DNA from: Bradyrhizobium cosmicum
Lineage (GTDB): Bacteria; Pseudomonadota; Alphaproteobacteria; Rhizobiales; Xanthobacteraceae
Direction: 5' to 3'
Assembly: GCF_007290395.2 (NCBI RefSeq)
Contig: NZ_CP041656.2
Location: 5,580,001-5,644,000, forward strand
Length of the DNA stretch: 64,000 nt
Under the pieces are notes generated by a model. That model worked only from the letters and a program-made list of their open reading frames with translations, was not told the DNA's origin and did not search any database. Below, piece by piece: positions 24,680 through 35,071 of the stretch. Within the stretch, counting starts at the first letter, position 1. The number at the start of each line of letters is the position of its first letter. The translations under genes were made by a program, and so were the position numbers.

Positions 24680-25567
24680 TTACACGCCCTTGTCGTTCGG
24701 ATTGGCAACCGCATCCTTCAGCGGCGCAGGCATCGGGAAGTTCAGGTTCACGTTCTTCGGAGGAATGGGGTTTGTGAACCATTTCGCGTAGAGTTCTGCG
24801 AACTGGCCGCTCCTCATCGTGACGACCAGAGTCCTGTCGACCAGAGCCTTGAACTCCGGATCGCCCTTGCGGATGATCAGCCCGTAAGGCTCGGTACGCA
24901 GGCTGTCGTCGATGATCCGCCAGCTGTCCGGCGCCTGGCTGTTGGCGATGAGGCCAGCGAGCAGGATGTCGTCCATGACAAAGGCGTCGCTGCGGCCGGT
25001 CGTGAGCGCAAGGAACGACGCGGCGTGGTCCGGCGACAGCACCTGCTTGACCTCAAACTTCTTCTCCTGGCTGCGTCCCAGTAGCAGGGTGATCGACGTA
25101 GAGCCGGTGGTCAGCGCGACCGGCCTGTCTTTGAGATCCTCGAACATCTTGATCGGCGCGTCCCTTCGGACCACGGCGCGAATGCTCGAAACAAAGATGG
25201 TGTTGCTGAACGCCACCACCTTCTGACGCTCCAGCGTGTTGGTGGCGGGACCGCAGACGATGTCGATGGTGCCGTTCTCGATCAGCGGGATTTGCGTACT
25301 GAGCTGGATCGGCTGCAGCTTGGTCCGAAGCGCCGGGAGCTTCAACTCGTCCTTCACCGCATCGACGATCCGCGCGCAGAGATCCATCGCGAAGCCGACC
25401 GGCTTCTGACTGTCGTCGAGATAGGAGAACGGCACAGATACATCGCGATGGCCAAGGCGGATCTCGCCGGCATCCTTGATCTTCGCCAACGTCCCGCCAG
25501 GGGTTTGCGCGGATGCAGGACTTGCGACCGCAGTCAGAAACATGAGCGAATACAACAGACCCTTCAT
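24680..25567 (-). CDS. Amino-acid ABC transporter periplasmic binding protein
   Basis: A 295-residue family 3 solute-binding protein, closest in pattern to glutamate/aspartate binding proteins (GltI). It has a signal peptide (MKGLLYSLMFLTAVASPASA) and a mature protein with IRLGHRDVSVPFSYLDDSQK, VGFAMDLCARIVDAV, NGTIDIVCGPATNT and DAFVMDDILLAGL. No permease or ATPase genes adjoin it. It is divergent from the FCD-GntR regulator, and several A+T-rich repeats in between look like its operators. The start at 25567 is chosen for the signal peptide; the upstream in-frame ATG lies in the operator region. Confidence 0.9.
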   Translation of the reverse strand: MKGLLYSLMFLTAVASPASAQTPGGTLAKIKDAGEIRLGHRDVSVPFSYLDDSQKPVGFAMDLCARIVDAVKDELKLPALRTKLQPIQLSTQIPLIENGTIDIVCGPATNTLERQKVVAFSNTIFVSSIRAVVRRDAPIKMFEDLKDRPVALTTGSTSITLLLGRSQEKKFEVKQVLSPDHAASFLALTTGRSDAFVMDDILLAGLIANSQAPDSWRIIDDSLRTEPYGLIIRKGDPEFKALVDRTLVVTMRSGQFAELYAKWFTNPIPPKNVNLNFPMPAPLKDAVANPNDKGV

Positions 25568-25584
25568 GGCCTTACTCCCCAAAT

Positions 25585-25648
25585 GGATACAATCACTCAA
25601 TATTTTATACACACGATTGCATAATCAGCAAACTGATTTTATACAATC
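25585..25648. promoter_or_regulatory. Cluster of GntR-type operator-like repeats
   Basis: ATACAATC occurs at 25587-25594 and 25641-25648, TTTTATACA at 25603-25611 and 25637-25645, and GATTGCATAATC (GATT-N4-AATC) at 25615-25626. This A+T-rich block lies between the divergent binding-protein and regulator genes. Confidence 0.5.
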
Positions 25649-25678
25649 TGTCTTGACTCAGATGGGACGAGAGGCCGG

Positions 25679-26368
25679 ATGAAATCGGGAGATGTGGCAA
25701 AGCAACGGATGAGCGGCAGTCACGGCTCCACGCCGGACACCGTTCGCGAGGCGCTGCGCCGCGCGATCAGCGCGGGTGAACTCGCCCCCGGCCTTCAACT
25801 CCGGCAGGACGAGTTGGCCGAGAAATTCGGAACCAGCCGCATCCCCGTGAGAGAGGCGCTGCGGCAATTGGAAGCCGAGGGTTTTGTGACATTCCTGCCC
25901 AATCGCGGGGCCGTCGTCTCGGATCTCTCCATCGACGAAGTCGTGGAGCTGCTCGAGATTCGCATCGCGCTCGAATGCCACGCGCTACGCCTCGCGATCC
26001 CCGCGATGGGCGACATCGACCTGGACGATGCCAGGGCGATCCTCCGCTCCTACGACGAGGAGCCGGATCCAGAAAAATGGGGCGCGTTCAACTGGCGCTT
26101 CCACAAATCGCTTTATGCGCCCTGCAATCGTCCGCGCCTGCTTGCGATGATCGAGGCCAATTACGGCCATGTCGGCCGCTTCACGCGTGCGCTGGTCTCA
26201 CGCGCCACCGGCAAGGACCGGCCGCAGCGCGAGCACTATCAATTGCTGGAATTCTGCCGCGACGGCGAAGTCGAGAAAGCCGTGCGCTTGCTGCGCGAGC
26301 ACATCGTGCAGACCCAGAAGACGCTGCGATCTGCACAGCGTCACGCATCGCGGGACACGGCCGGCTGA
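25679..26368 (+). CDS. GntR-family regulator with FCD domain
   Basis: A 229-residue regulator. The winged helix spans about 15-80, with LRQDELAEKFGTSRIPVREA as the helix-turn-helix and LEAEGFVTFLPNRGAVV as the wing. The FCD ligand domain (about 90-215) has the expected histidines and acidic residues (RIALECHALRLA, NWRFHKSLYAPC, REHYQLLEF, LLREHI) that bind metal or carboxylate ligands. It lies between a divergent amino-acid binding protein and a FAD oxidoreductase 41 bases downstream, so it probably represses both in the absence of the substrate. Confidence 0.92.
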   Translation: MKSGDVAKQRMSGSHGSTPDTVREALRRAISAGELAPGLQLRQDELAEKFGTSRIPVREALRQLEAEGFVTFLPNRGAVVSDLSIDEVVELLEIRIALECHALRLAIPAMGDIDLDDARAILRSYDEEPDPEKWGAFNWRFHKSLYAPCNRPRLLAMIEANYGHVGRFTRALVSRATGKDRPQREHYQLLEFCRDGEVEKAVRLLREHIVQTQKTLRSAQRHASRDTAG

Positions 26369-26409
26369 TGTGAAAGCCGATCGGCCCCACCGGGTTGAGG
26401 AGAGTACGC

Positions 26410-27777
26410 TTGAAGACGAACGACGTTGAGATCCTGGTTATCGGCGCGGGCATGGCGGGTCTTGCCACGGCCTATTACCTCGCCGTCGAGCACAAGCGCT
26501 CGCGCCTCTTGATCGTGGATGAGGGGCAGCCGATGGCGCTGACATCAGCTCAGTCGGGCGAGAACTATCGCAACTGGTGGCCGCATCCGACCATGGCGGC
26601 ATTCACCGATCACAGCACGGACCTGATGGAGGATATTGCGCGCCGCACGGACAACCGCATCCACATGACGCGGCGCGGATATCTGCTCGTGACGCGCGAA
26701 GAGAAACCGGAAGAGCTGCTGCGGCAGTTGCATACCGGCTACGGCACTTCAGCCTCGAAGCTGATCCGCCAACACGAGGGCACGAGCCAGAACTATGCGG
26801 CCCCGCTGTCGGCAGACTGGCAAACCGCGCCCGACGGCGTCGATGTGCTGCTCGGCCGGGACCTGATCCAGCGTACCTATCCGGCGTTCGACAAGGAGGT
26901 CGCCACCGCGCTTCACATCCGCAGGGCCGGCGACATCAGCGGTCAGCAGCTCGGACAGTACATGCTGGAAACGATGCGCCCACTCGGTGCGCAGTTTCAG
27001 CAGGCGCGGGTGGTCGGCATCGCCAAGGCCGACCGGTTCCTGGTTGATGTCGTCGTCGACGGCGCACACCAGACGATCAAGGCTGATATCATCGTCAATG
27101 CAGCGGGCCCCTTTGCTGCGTACATTGCGGCGATGCATGGCGAAAAGCTGCCGATGCAGAATGTGCTTCAGCAGAAGATCGCGTTCGTCGATCGCAATCG
27201 CGCGGTGGACCGCAAGATGCCATTTGCGATTGATCTCGACGGTCAGACGCTCGCTTGGTCTCCTGAGGAGCGCGAGGCGCTGGCCGCGGCCCCCGAGATG
27301 GCCCGGTTGCTGGAACCGATGCCGGGCGGCATTCACTGCCGACCCGACGGAGGCGATCACGGTCAATGGATCAAGCTTGGCTGGGCCTTCAATGCGGAGC
27401 CGTCCGAACCCACGCGGGAACCCGAACTGAATCCCTATTTCCCGGAGATCGTGCTTCGCGCCGCAAGCCGGCTCCAGCCCGCACTCAGGCAATATCTCGG
27501 CGCCCTTCCGCGCGACCGGGTGCATTACGGCGGCTACTATCCCATGACGAAGGAAAACTGGCCCCTGATTGGCGCGGCCAAGACCCCGGGCGTCTTCCTG
27601 ACAGCCGCCTTGTCGGGCTATGGAACCATGTCGGCCTGCGCCGCTGGCGATCTTTGCGCGCGTGCCGTGGTCGGCGCGCCCTCGCAAGCCTTCGCGGACG
27701 TGCTCTCGCTCGCGCGCTACGACGACAAGGTGCTCATGGGCGAACTCGATAGCGCGGAGAGCCGCGGCCTGCTCTGA
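26410..27777 (+). CDS. FAD-dependent amine/amino-acid oxidoreductase (DAO family)
   Basis: A 455-residue DAO-family flavoenzyme. The Rossmann dinucleotide motif VIGAGMAGLATAYYLA is at about 10-25; ALTSAQSGENYRNWW (about 45-59) lies near the flavin; a central YGGYYPMTKENWPLIGAAKT and GVFLTAALSGYGTMSACAAG close the FAD site. It probably oxidises an amine, N-methyl amino acid or similar. I prefer the TTG at 26410 (GGAGAG 5-10 bases upstream); a TTG at 26395 is the alternative and would add five residues. The gene follows the GntR regulator by 41 bases and forms a catabolic unit with the divergent binding protein. Substrate unknown. Confidence 0.88.
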   Translation: MKTNDVEILVIGAGMAGLATAYYLAVEHKRSRLLIVDEGQPMALTSAQSGENYRNWWPHPTMAAFTDHSTDLMEDIARRTDNRIHMTRRGYLLVTREEKPEELLRQLHTGYGTSASKLIRQHEGTSQNYAAPLSADWQTAPDGVDVLLGRDLIQRTYPAFDKEVATALHIRRAGDISGQQLGQYMLETMRPLGAQFQQARVVGIAKADRFLVDVVVDGAHQTIKADIIVNAAGPFAAYIAAMHGEKLPMQNVLQQKIAFVDRNRAVDRKMPFAIDLDGQTLAWSPEEREALAAAPEMARLLEPMPGGIHCRPDGGDHGQWIKLGWAFNAEPSEPTREPELNPYFPEIVLRAASRLQPALRQYLGALPRDRVHYGGYYPMTKENWPLIGAAKTPGVFLTAALSGYGTMSACAAGDLCARAVVGAPSQAFADVLSLARYDDKVLMGELDSAESRGLL

Positions 27778-27798
27778 TCGCCCACATGTCGGGCGTCT

Positions 27799-28011
27799 TC
27801 ACGCTGCGACCGGCGTCTCCCAGACTGCGGCTGCTGCGGCGTCATCTTCGCGCTGGGCATTGCACGCGTCGAAATGCGCTTTCAGCGCAATTTCGGCGAG
27901 ATGTTCGAAATGTTCGGCCTGGCCAAGAAGTTCCCAGTTCTGCAGCGGCCGGTAGGCCGCCTGCTGACGACAGAGGGACGCCAGCGCCCGGTAGCGACGT
28001 ACGTTCTCCAT
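27799..28011 (-). CDS. Small protein, 70 residues, ENVRRYR family
   Basis: Begins MENVRRYRALASLCRQQAAY and continues RPLQNWELLGQAEHFEHLAE, a helical hairpin with a low-complexity Ala/Asp tail. It is a paralogue of the gene at 41604-41813, which reads FENVRRYRGIASLYRQTAAF and RPGQRWSLLEQAREWE. Conserved positions are VRRYR, AS(L), RQ, A.(Y/F)RP, W.LL.QA. GGGAGGG lies 8 bases before the ATG, which favours this start. Function unknown. Convergent with the FAD oxidoreductase gene. Confidence 0.7.
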   Translation of the reverse strand: MENVRRYRALASLCRQQAAYRPLQNWELLGQAEHFEHLAEIALKAHFDACNAQREDDAAAAAVWETPVAA

Positions 28012-28190
28012 GAGACCCTCCCTCGCATTCACAGACCTTATGGTCCTTATTTACGTCAGGCGGATGGCGGTTGTGCAAAACATTTGCTGTATGCACAGCG
28101 CGCCCGACCGCGATCGGCATTTGAGAAATGCGCAGACGGGTGTTGGTTCCTATCGCACCGTGGAACCGGTCTCGTCAGGCATGGCGCTGG

Positions 28191-30047
28191 CTAAGCGGAA
28201 AGGCGTTGTTCCACGGTCACCCCGATCAGATCGAGATACCGTTCGATCGGTTCAGGCCGGCCAATGAGATAGCCCTGCATCTCCTCGCAAGCCTCGCGCG
28301 CGAGGAACACCCGCTGCGCTTCGGTCTCCACCCCTTCCGCGACCACTGGGATCTTCAGGGCGTGCGCAAGGCTCAAAACCGCGCGGACGATCTCGGCCGA
28401 TTGCGGCGTCGCTTCGAGATCGGAGATGAAGCTGCGGTCGATCTTGATCTTGTCGAACGGGAACGACTGGAGATAGGACAACGAGGAATAGCCGGTGCCG
28501 AAATCGTCCATCGCGATGCGGATGCCGAGCGCCTTCAGGCGCCGCAGCAGAGTGAGCGCGCGGGTGAAATCGCCGATCAGAACGCCCTCGGTGATCTCGA
28601 CCTCGAGCCGCGTGGGCGCCAGCCCCGTCTCCAGCAGGATCTGGTGGATCGAACGTTCGAGGTCGCCGGCCTGGAACTGGACCGGCGACAGATTGACCGC
28701 GACCTGCAATGGCCGCGGCCAGGACGCCGCCTCGCGGCACGCCTCGCGCAAGACCCATTCACCGAGCCGGATGATCAGTCCGTTTTCCTCGGCGAGCGGA
28801 ATGAACTGGTCCGGCGGCACGAAGCCGCGGGTCGGGTGGTTCCAGCGCACCAGCGCCTCGAAACCGATGATCTCGCCGTCCATCCGCGCCTGCGGCTGGA
28901 AGTAGACGAGGAGCTGGTTCTGCTCGACCGCCTGCCGGAGATCGTGCAACAGCAGCCTGCGGTCGCGCAGCTCGCGGTCCATCTCGGATTCGAAGAAGCA
29001 GACCCGGCCCCGGCCCTCACGCTTGGCGCGGTAGAGCGCCGAATCGGTATTGGCGAGCAGCGTCACCGCGTCCACGCCGTCATCCGGATAGATCGCGATA
29101 CCTACGCTCAAGCCGACATGGGGGAGATAATCGTCGACCTCGAGTTCGTTGCCGATCGCCTCGACCAGGCGTTCGCCGAGCGCCAGCACCTCTTCGCGGC
29201 AGACATCGTCCGGCATCAGGATCATGAACTCGTCGCCGCCGATACGGGCGACGAAGCCGCCGTCGGCTTCCTCGGAAAGGCGTCCGGCTGCTGCCCGCAT
29301 CAACATGTCGCCGACGGGATGGCCGAACACGTCGTTCACTTCCTTGAAGCGATCGAGATCGAGGCTGAGCACCGCAAAGCTGGTCGACGCCTCCTGGGCA
29401 CGTTCCAGCCGCTCGCTCAGTGCCGCATTGAATGCGCTTCTGTTGGGCAGGTCGGTCAGCGCATCGTGATGTGCGAGGTGGCTGATGCGTTCCTGGGTGG
29501 TGATGCGCTCGGTGACGTCCTCGATCACGCCGACCAGATATTGCGGCTCCCCCGCGGCGTCCGTGATCAGCATCTTGCGTGAGTTGATGACGCGGTCGTG
29601 CCCCTTGACGCCGACTTCGAGCAGATGCTCCTCGAGGAACATCGGCATACCGCTGGCAACGACCCGGCGGTCCTGTTCGTTAACAATGCGGGCGACATCC
29701 GCCGGAAAGACCTCCTCGGGCGTCCTGCCCAGCATCTGCTCGCGCGGCAGGCCGTAATAATCCTCGCCGGCGCGGTTGAGCAGGATGTAGCGCGAATCCT
29801 TCGCACACTTTGCGAACACGGCGATCGGGATGTTGTCCACGATGGTGTCGAGGAACTCGCGCGTACGCAGAAGGTCCTCTTCCACCTGCCCCTGCGTCTT
29901 CGCGCGCGCCTCGGTCATCCGTTGGCGATCGCGGTCGCTCGCCTCATAGGCGGCGCTGACGAGTTCACCCAGCTTGACGAGCTGGACCTGACCGGCCGCA
30001 TCGGTGGCGCAGCGAAGCTGCTCGGCGAACAAGCGATGCATGCTCAT
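28191..30047 (-). CDS. PAS-GGDEF-EAL cyclic-di-GMP signalling protein
   Basis: A 618-residue protein. A helical N-terminus (1-65) precedes a PAS domain (about 65-185, TREFLDTIVDNIPIAVFAK to GVIEDVTER), a GGDEF domain (about 195-350, motif ARIGGDEFMIL intact) and an EAL domain (about 370-610, motif FEALVRW, with MDDFGTGYSSL, KIDRSF and AEGVETEAQ intact). Both catalytic motifs are complete, so it could synthesise and hydrolyse c-di-GMP, with PAS input deciding. No membrane helix is visible. The start at 30047 has GGGGAG 8 bases upstream; an ATG two codons later is possible. A TGCAGGC inverted repeat lies in the leader at 30067-30085. Confidence 0.94.
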   Translation of the reverse strand: MSMHRLFAEQLRCATDAAGQVQLVKLGELVSAAYEASDRDRQRMTEARAKTQGQVEEDLLRTREFLDTIVDNIPIAVFAKCAKDSRYILLNRAGEDYYGLPREQMLGRTPEEVFPADVARIVNEQDRRVVASGMPMFLEEHLLEVGVKGHDRVINSRKMLITDAAGEPQYLVGVIEDVTERITTQERISHLAHHDALTDLPNRSAFNAALSERLERAQEASTSFAVLSLDLDRFKEVNDVFGHPVGDMLMRAAAGRLSEEADGGFVARIGGDEFMILMPDDVCREEVLALGERLVEAIGNELEVDDYLPHVGLSVGIAIYPDDGVDAVTLLANTDSALYRAKREGRGRVCFFESEMDRELRDRRLLLHDLRQAVEQNQLLVYFQPQARMDGEIIGFEALVRWNHPTRGFVPPDQFIPLAEENGLIIRLGEWVLREACREAASWPRPLQVAVNLSPVQFQAGDLERSIHQILLETGLAPTRLEVEITEGVLIGDFTRALTLLRRLKALGIRIAMDDFGTGYSSLSYLQSFPFDKIKIDRSFISDLEATPQSAEIVRAVLSLAHALKIPVVAEGVETEAQRVFLAREACEEMQGYLIGRPEPIERYLDLIGVTVEQRLSA

Positions 30048-30298
30048 GCCGTCGCTCCCCGCCGCGTGCAGGCCTCATGCCTGCAATTCTCTTCGGTCCG
30101 CATCCCCGCGCTCTCTCGCGTTCCTAACCGCAGATTGCGATGCGTAGCATTGCGCGGGCGTTAATCGAATTTTCGCGTCGGGCGCGTTGGTTACCCCGGC
30201 CTGAAGGAGTCGATCGATTTGCGCGGTACCTCCGTAGAACCCCGGAGAATAGTGGCGCACCTTGGTACAGCCAGCGCCGGGACTTCCTCTTCACGCGT
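30048..30298. other. Intergenic region upstream of the c-di-GMP gene
   Basis: About 250 bases between the cbb operon end and the c-di-GMP gene. It contains a perfect TGCAGGC-N5-GCCTGCA inverted repeat at 30067-30085 in the leader of the c-di-GMP gene. I see no coding sequence here. Confidence 0.45.
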
Positions 30299-30322
30299 CT
30301 CATCCGTAGTCTACCGGATGAG
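30299..30322 (-). terminator. Hairpin across the cbbE stop codon
   Basis: CTCATCCG and its complement form an 8-bp stem whose loop contains the cbbE TAG. There is no T-run, so it may be a 3'-end stabiliser or weak terminator of the cbb operon. Confidence 0.4.
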
Positions 30323-31048
30323 CGCGCCCTCTCGGAGCTGCATCGGCCGCGCGGGACCGTCCCGCAGGACGGGAGCCCGTGCGGCCTCCGCCGCGACCCG
30401 AATGGCCGCGATGTTGCCGGTATAATCGGCGCTGCTGTTGCCGCGAAAAACGGCGGAGCCTGCCACGAGTGTATCGGCGCCCGCGGCGGCGACAGCAGCG
30501 GCATTGTCCCGCGTGATGCCGCCATCGACCTCCAGGCGGATCGGCCGGTCGCCGATCATGCGTCGAACCCGCCTGATCTTCTCGAGCTGGGAGTCGAGGA
30601 AGGATTGGCCGCCAAAGCCGGGATTGACGGTCATGACCAGCACGAGATCGAGACGATCGAGCACGTACTCGATCGCGCCCTCGGGAGTTGCCGGACACAG
30701 GCTGACGCCGGCTTTCTTGCCGAGCGCGCGGATCGCCTGCAGCGAGCGGTCGAGATGCGGACCGGCCTCGGCATGGACCGTGATGACGTCCGCCCCCGCC
30801 TTTGCGAAGCCCTCCAGATAGGGATCAACAGGCGCTATCATCAGATGCACGTCAAATATCTTCGACGTCACCGGCCGGATCGCCTTGATGATTTCGGCAC
30901 CGTAACTGATGTTCGGAACGAAATGGCCGTCCATGACGTCACAATGGATCCAGTCAGCGCCGGCCGCGTCGATCGCCGCGACTTCCTCGCCGAGGCGTGC
31001 GAAATCGGCCGCCAGGATCGACGGGGCAATGATGATCTCCTTGGTCAT
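30311..31048 (-). CDS. cbbE: Ribulose-phosphate 3-epimerase
   Basis: A 245-residue TIM-barrel epimerase that interconverts ribulose 5-phosphate and xylulose 5-phosphate. Signature segments are [15 protein letters not shown] (about 7-21), [14 protein letters not shown] (about 37-50), [16 protein letters not shown] (about 136-151), and [12 protein letters not shown] (about 173-184), supplying the metal-binding His and Asp residues. The C-terminal tail beyond VRDGPA is long and polar. Last gene of the cbb operon; its ATG overlaps the cbbX stop (ATGA). Confidence 0.95.
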   Translation of the reverse strand: MTKEIIIAPSILAADFARLGEEVAAIDAAGADWIHCDVMDGHFVPNISYGAEIIKAIRPVTSKIFDVHLMIAPVDPYLEGFAKAGADVITVHAEAGPHLDRSLQAIRALGKKAGVSLCPATPEGAIEYVLDRLDLVLVMTVNPGFGGQSFLDSQLEKIRRVRRMIGDRPIRLEVDGGITRDNAAAVAAAGADTLVAGSAVFRGNSSADYTGNIAAIRVAAEAARAPVLRDGPARPMQLREGALIR

Positions 31049-31959
31049 GGCTTGGCACTCCGCGCATCGGCTCCGCCGCTGAAAACACGGCTCGCCAGCA
31101 CGTCAGCGGGATCGATGCTTTCGAGGTCCGCGATGTCCAGCATGCGATCGAGATCAGAGACAAGGCGATCGGCCTGCCGCAATCGGATGCGGTCGACCGC
31201 ATTGCGGATCGAGCGCGCGTTGGAGAAGAACGGCTGGGTTCGGCGCAGCGCGATGTATTTCTCGAATGCTTCGCGCGCGGCAGTCGAGAAGCGATAGCCG
31301 CGCTCCCTGAGCATCAGCTCGGCGATGACCAGCAACTCGGCCTCCGCATAGTCCGGAAAATCGATGTGGTGGGCGATCCGCGAACGGAAGCCTGGGTTGG
31401 ACGCGAAGAAGCTCGTCATTCGTTCGCCGTAGCCCGCCAGAATCACGACGAGGTCCTCGCGCTGGTTCTCCATCACCTGGAGCAGGATCTCGATCGCCTC
31501 CTGGCCGTAGTCGCGCTCGTTGTCGGGCCGGTGCAGATAATAGGCCTCGTCGATGAAGAGCACGCCGCCCATCGCCTTCTTCAGGATCTCCTTGGTCTTC
31601 GGCGCGGTGTGCCCGATATACTGCCCGACGAGATCGTCGCGCGTCACCGAGATCACCTGCCCGCGCCGGACGAAGCCGAGGCCGTGCAGGATCTTGGCCA
31701 TGCGCATCGCCACCGTGGTCTTGCCGGTGCCGGGATTGCCGGTGAACGACATGTGCAGCGTCGGCGGCGACGATGCCAGGCCGGCACGCTGACGGATGCG
31801 CTCGATCAGCAGCAGCGACGCGATCTGACGCACGCGGTCTTTGACCGGCCGCAGGCCGATCAACTCCTGTTCGAGTTGTTGCAGCGTGTCGGTGATCCCG
31901 GCGGCTTCGGCCTCTTTGCGGAGATCGAACGCGGTTTCGGTGGTGGGCACATCAAGCAT
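31045..31959 (-). CDS. cbbX: RuBisCO activase CbbX
   Basis: A 304-residue AAA+ ATPase that removes inhibitory sugar phosphates from red-type (form IC) RuBisCO by pulling the CbbL C-terminus. Walker A reads [16 protein letters not shown] (about 72-87), Walker [11 protein letters not shown] (about 133-142), sensor and arginine-finger region follow ([14 protein letters not shown]). It is 96 bases downstream of cbbS, separated by a stem-loop, and overlaps cbbE. Presence together with cbbLS is the normal form IC arrangement. Confidence 0.95.
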   Translation of the reverse strand: MLDVPTTETAFDLRKEAEAAGITDTLQQLEQELIGLRPVKDRVRQIASLLLIERIRQRAGLASSPPTLHMSFTGNPGTGKTTVAMRMAKILHGLGFVRRGQVISVTRDDLVGQYIGHTAPKTKEILKKAMGGVLFIDEAYYLHRPDNERDYGQEAIEILLQVMENQREDLVVILAGYGERMTSFFASNPGFRSRIAHHIDFPDYAEAELLVIAELMLRERGYRFSTAAREAFEKYIALRRTQPFFSNARSIRNAVDRIRLRQADRLVSDLDRMLDIADLESIDPADVLASRVFSGGADARSAKP

Positions 31960-31978
31960 TGGCGCCTCGAATAAAATG

Positions 31979-32004
31979 GCTTCGCCGCGGGGCGGCGGCG
32001 AAGC
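31979..32004 (-). promoter_or_regulatory. Intercistronic hairpin between cbbS and cbbX
   Basis: A perfect 10-bp stem (GCTTCGCCGC with its complement, 6-base loop) followed on the minus strand by CATTTTATT. It looks like a leaky terminator or RNA-processing hairpin that would lower cbbX and cbbE expression relative to cbbLS. Confidence 0.55.
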
Positions 32005-32055
32005 AGTTGTCCGCCAAGGATCTGGAGCAGCAAGGCTCCGCGCGGAGACGAATGG

Positions 32056-32463
32056 CTATTGCAGCGCGTGCGCGGCGTTCTTTCGGATGGTGCTGTAGCG
32101 GATGGCGCGCCCACCGATCTCCTGCCGAACCAGCTCGAATTCCGCCTCCTGCGGTGGCCGGTTGACCAGGAACGAAATCCGCACCGACTCCCAACCATGG
32201 CTGGAATCGAACCCGCTGATGCGAATGTAACGATCGCCATACACCCGGCGGCATTCGGCGAGCTCCATCATCACGCCGGCTGCATCCTGCAGATCGAACA
32301 TCGGCAGGCCCCACATCTCCCAATAGGTGTTGCGGGGATGCGGATCGTCGGTGAACTCGATGTTCACCGCCCAGCCGTTGGCCAGGCAGTACTGCACCTG
32401 CTTGGTGATCTGATCGTCGGTGAGGTCAGGCAGGAACGAGAAGCAACCCTGGGTCAGTTTCAT
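32056..32463 (-). CDS. cbbS: RuBisCO small subunit, form IC
   Basis: A 135-residue small subunit. It begins MKLTQGCFSFLPDLTDDQIT, and contains YCLANGWAVNIEFTDDPHPR, YWEMWGLPMFDL and the longer C-terminal part (EAEFELVRQEIGGRAIRY) that forms the central barrel in red-type enzymes. The ATG at 32463 is preferred; GAGGAG lies 9 bases upstream, overlapping the cbbL stop. It follows cbbL by 11 bases, allowing equal translation of the L8S8 complex. Confidence 0.96.
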   Translation of the reverse strand: MKLTQGCFSFLPDLTDDQITKQVQYCLANGWAVNIEFTDDPHPRNTYWEMWGLPMFDLQDAAGVMMELAECRRVYGDRYIRISGFDSSHGWESVRISFLVNRPPQEAEFELVRQEIGGRAIRYSTIRKNAAHALQ

Positions 32464-32474
32464 GTTCAGTCTCC

Positions 32475-33971
<1,497 letters not shown>

Positions 33972-35057
33972 TCAGGCTGCGACGTGCTCGCGGGTGTCAA
34001 TGCGCGGATCGAGTTCGCCGGCGCGGTAACGCCGCGCCATCTCGCTCATCGGCACAACCTTGATCTTGCTGGCGTGGCCGGCTGTGCCGAACTGCTCGAA
34101 CCGCTCGCGGCAGAGGTCGCGCATCGCGTCCATCGCCGGTTTGAGGAACTTGCGCGGATCAAACTCAGAGGGCGACTGCGCGGCGACCTTGCGGAACACA
34201 GCGGTCATTGCGAGGCGGCAGTCGGTGTCGATATTGACCTTGCGCACGCCGCTCTTGATGCCGCGGACGATCTCCTCGACCGGTACGCCCCAGGTCTGCG
34301 GCATCTCGCCACCGAACTGATTGAACATGTCTTGAAGCGGCTGGGGCACGGAGGAGGAGCCGTGCATCACGAGATGCGTGTTCGGCAGCCGGCGGTGGAT
34401 CTCCTCGACCACCCGCATTGCCAGGATGTCGCCATCCGGCTTGCGGCTGAACTTGTAGGCGCCGTGCGAGGTGCCCATCGCGATCGCAAGTGCGTCGACC
34501 TTGGTGGCGCGGACGAAGTCCACGGCCTGGTCGGGATCGGTCAGCAGCTGGTCGTGGCTGACCTTGCCTTCGACGCCATGGCCGTCCTCCTGCTCGCCGC
34601 CGCCATGCTCGAGCGAGCCGAGCACGCCGAGCTCGCCTTCGACAGAGGCGCCGACCCAATGGGCGAGATCGACGACGCGGCGGGTGATAGCGACGTTGTA
34701 GTCGTAGTCGGCCGCGGTCTTGGCATCGGCCTTCAGCGAACCGTCCATCATCACCGAGGTGAAACCGTGGGCGATGGCGCTGGCGCAGGTCGCCTCGTCA
34801 TTGCCGTGATCCTGGTGCATGCAGAGCGGGATGTCGGGATAGGTCCGCTCCAGCGCGTCGATCATGTGCGAGAGCATGATGTCGCCGGCATAGCTTCGCG
34901 CGCCGCGCGAGGCCTGGATGATCACGGGCGCATCGACCTCGGCCGCCGCCTGCATGATGGCGATGCCCTGCTCCATGTTGTTGATGTTGAACGCCGGCAC
35001 CGCGTAGCCGTGACTGGCGGCGTGATCGAGCAATTGGCGAAGAGTGATACGGGCCAC
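33972..35057 (-). CDS. cbbA: Class II fructose-bisphosphate aldolase
   Basis: A 361-residue zinc aldolase that condenses dihydroxyacetone phosphate with glyceraldehyde 3-phosphate or erythrose 4-phosphate. Zinc and substrate motifs are CMHQDHGND (about 79-87), [12 protein letters not shown] (about 138-149), GTSHGAYKF (about 208-216), [10 protein letters not shown] and [10 protein letters not shown] chose the GTG at 35057, with AGGAGGA 6 bases upstream, because upstream codons run into the transketolase gene. It lies 14 bases after cbbT. Confidence 0.95.
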   Translation of the reverse strand: MARITLRQLLDHAASHGYAVPAFNINNMEQGIAIMQAAAEVDAPVIIQASRGARSYAGDIMLSHMIDALERTYPDIPLCMHQDHGNDEATCASAIAHGFTSVMMDGSLKADAKTAADYDYNVAITRRVVDLAHWVGASVEGELGVLGSLEHGGGEQEDGHGVEGKVSHDQLLTDPDQAVDFVRATKVDALAIAMGTSHGAYKFSRKPDGDILAMRVVEEIHRRLPNTHLVMHGSSSVPQPLQDMFNQFGGEMPQTWGVPVEEIVRGIKSGVRKVNIDTDCRLAMTAVFRKVAAQSPSEFDPRKFLKPAMDAMRDLCRERFEQFGTAGHASKIKVVPMSEMARRYRAGELDPRIDTREHVAA

Positions 35058-35071
35058 GAAGAGTCCTCCTG

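Noticed and set aside
28128..29582. A 484-codon plus-strand frame opposite the c-di-GMP gene
   Set aside because: Antisense shadow of GGDEF-EAL sequence; the GGDEF and EAL motifs are only in the minus frame.
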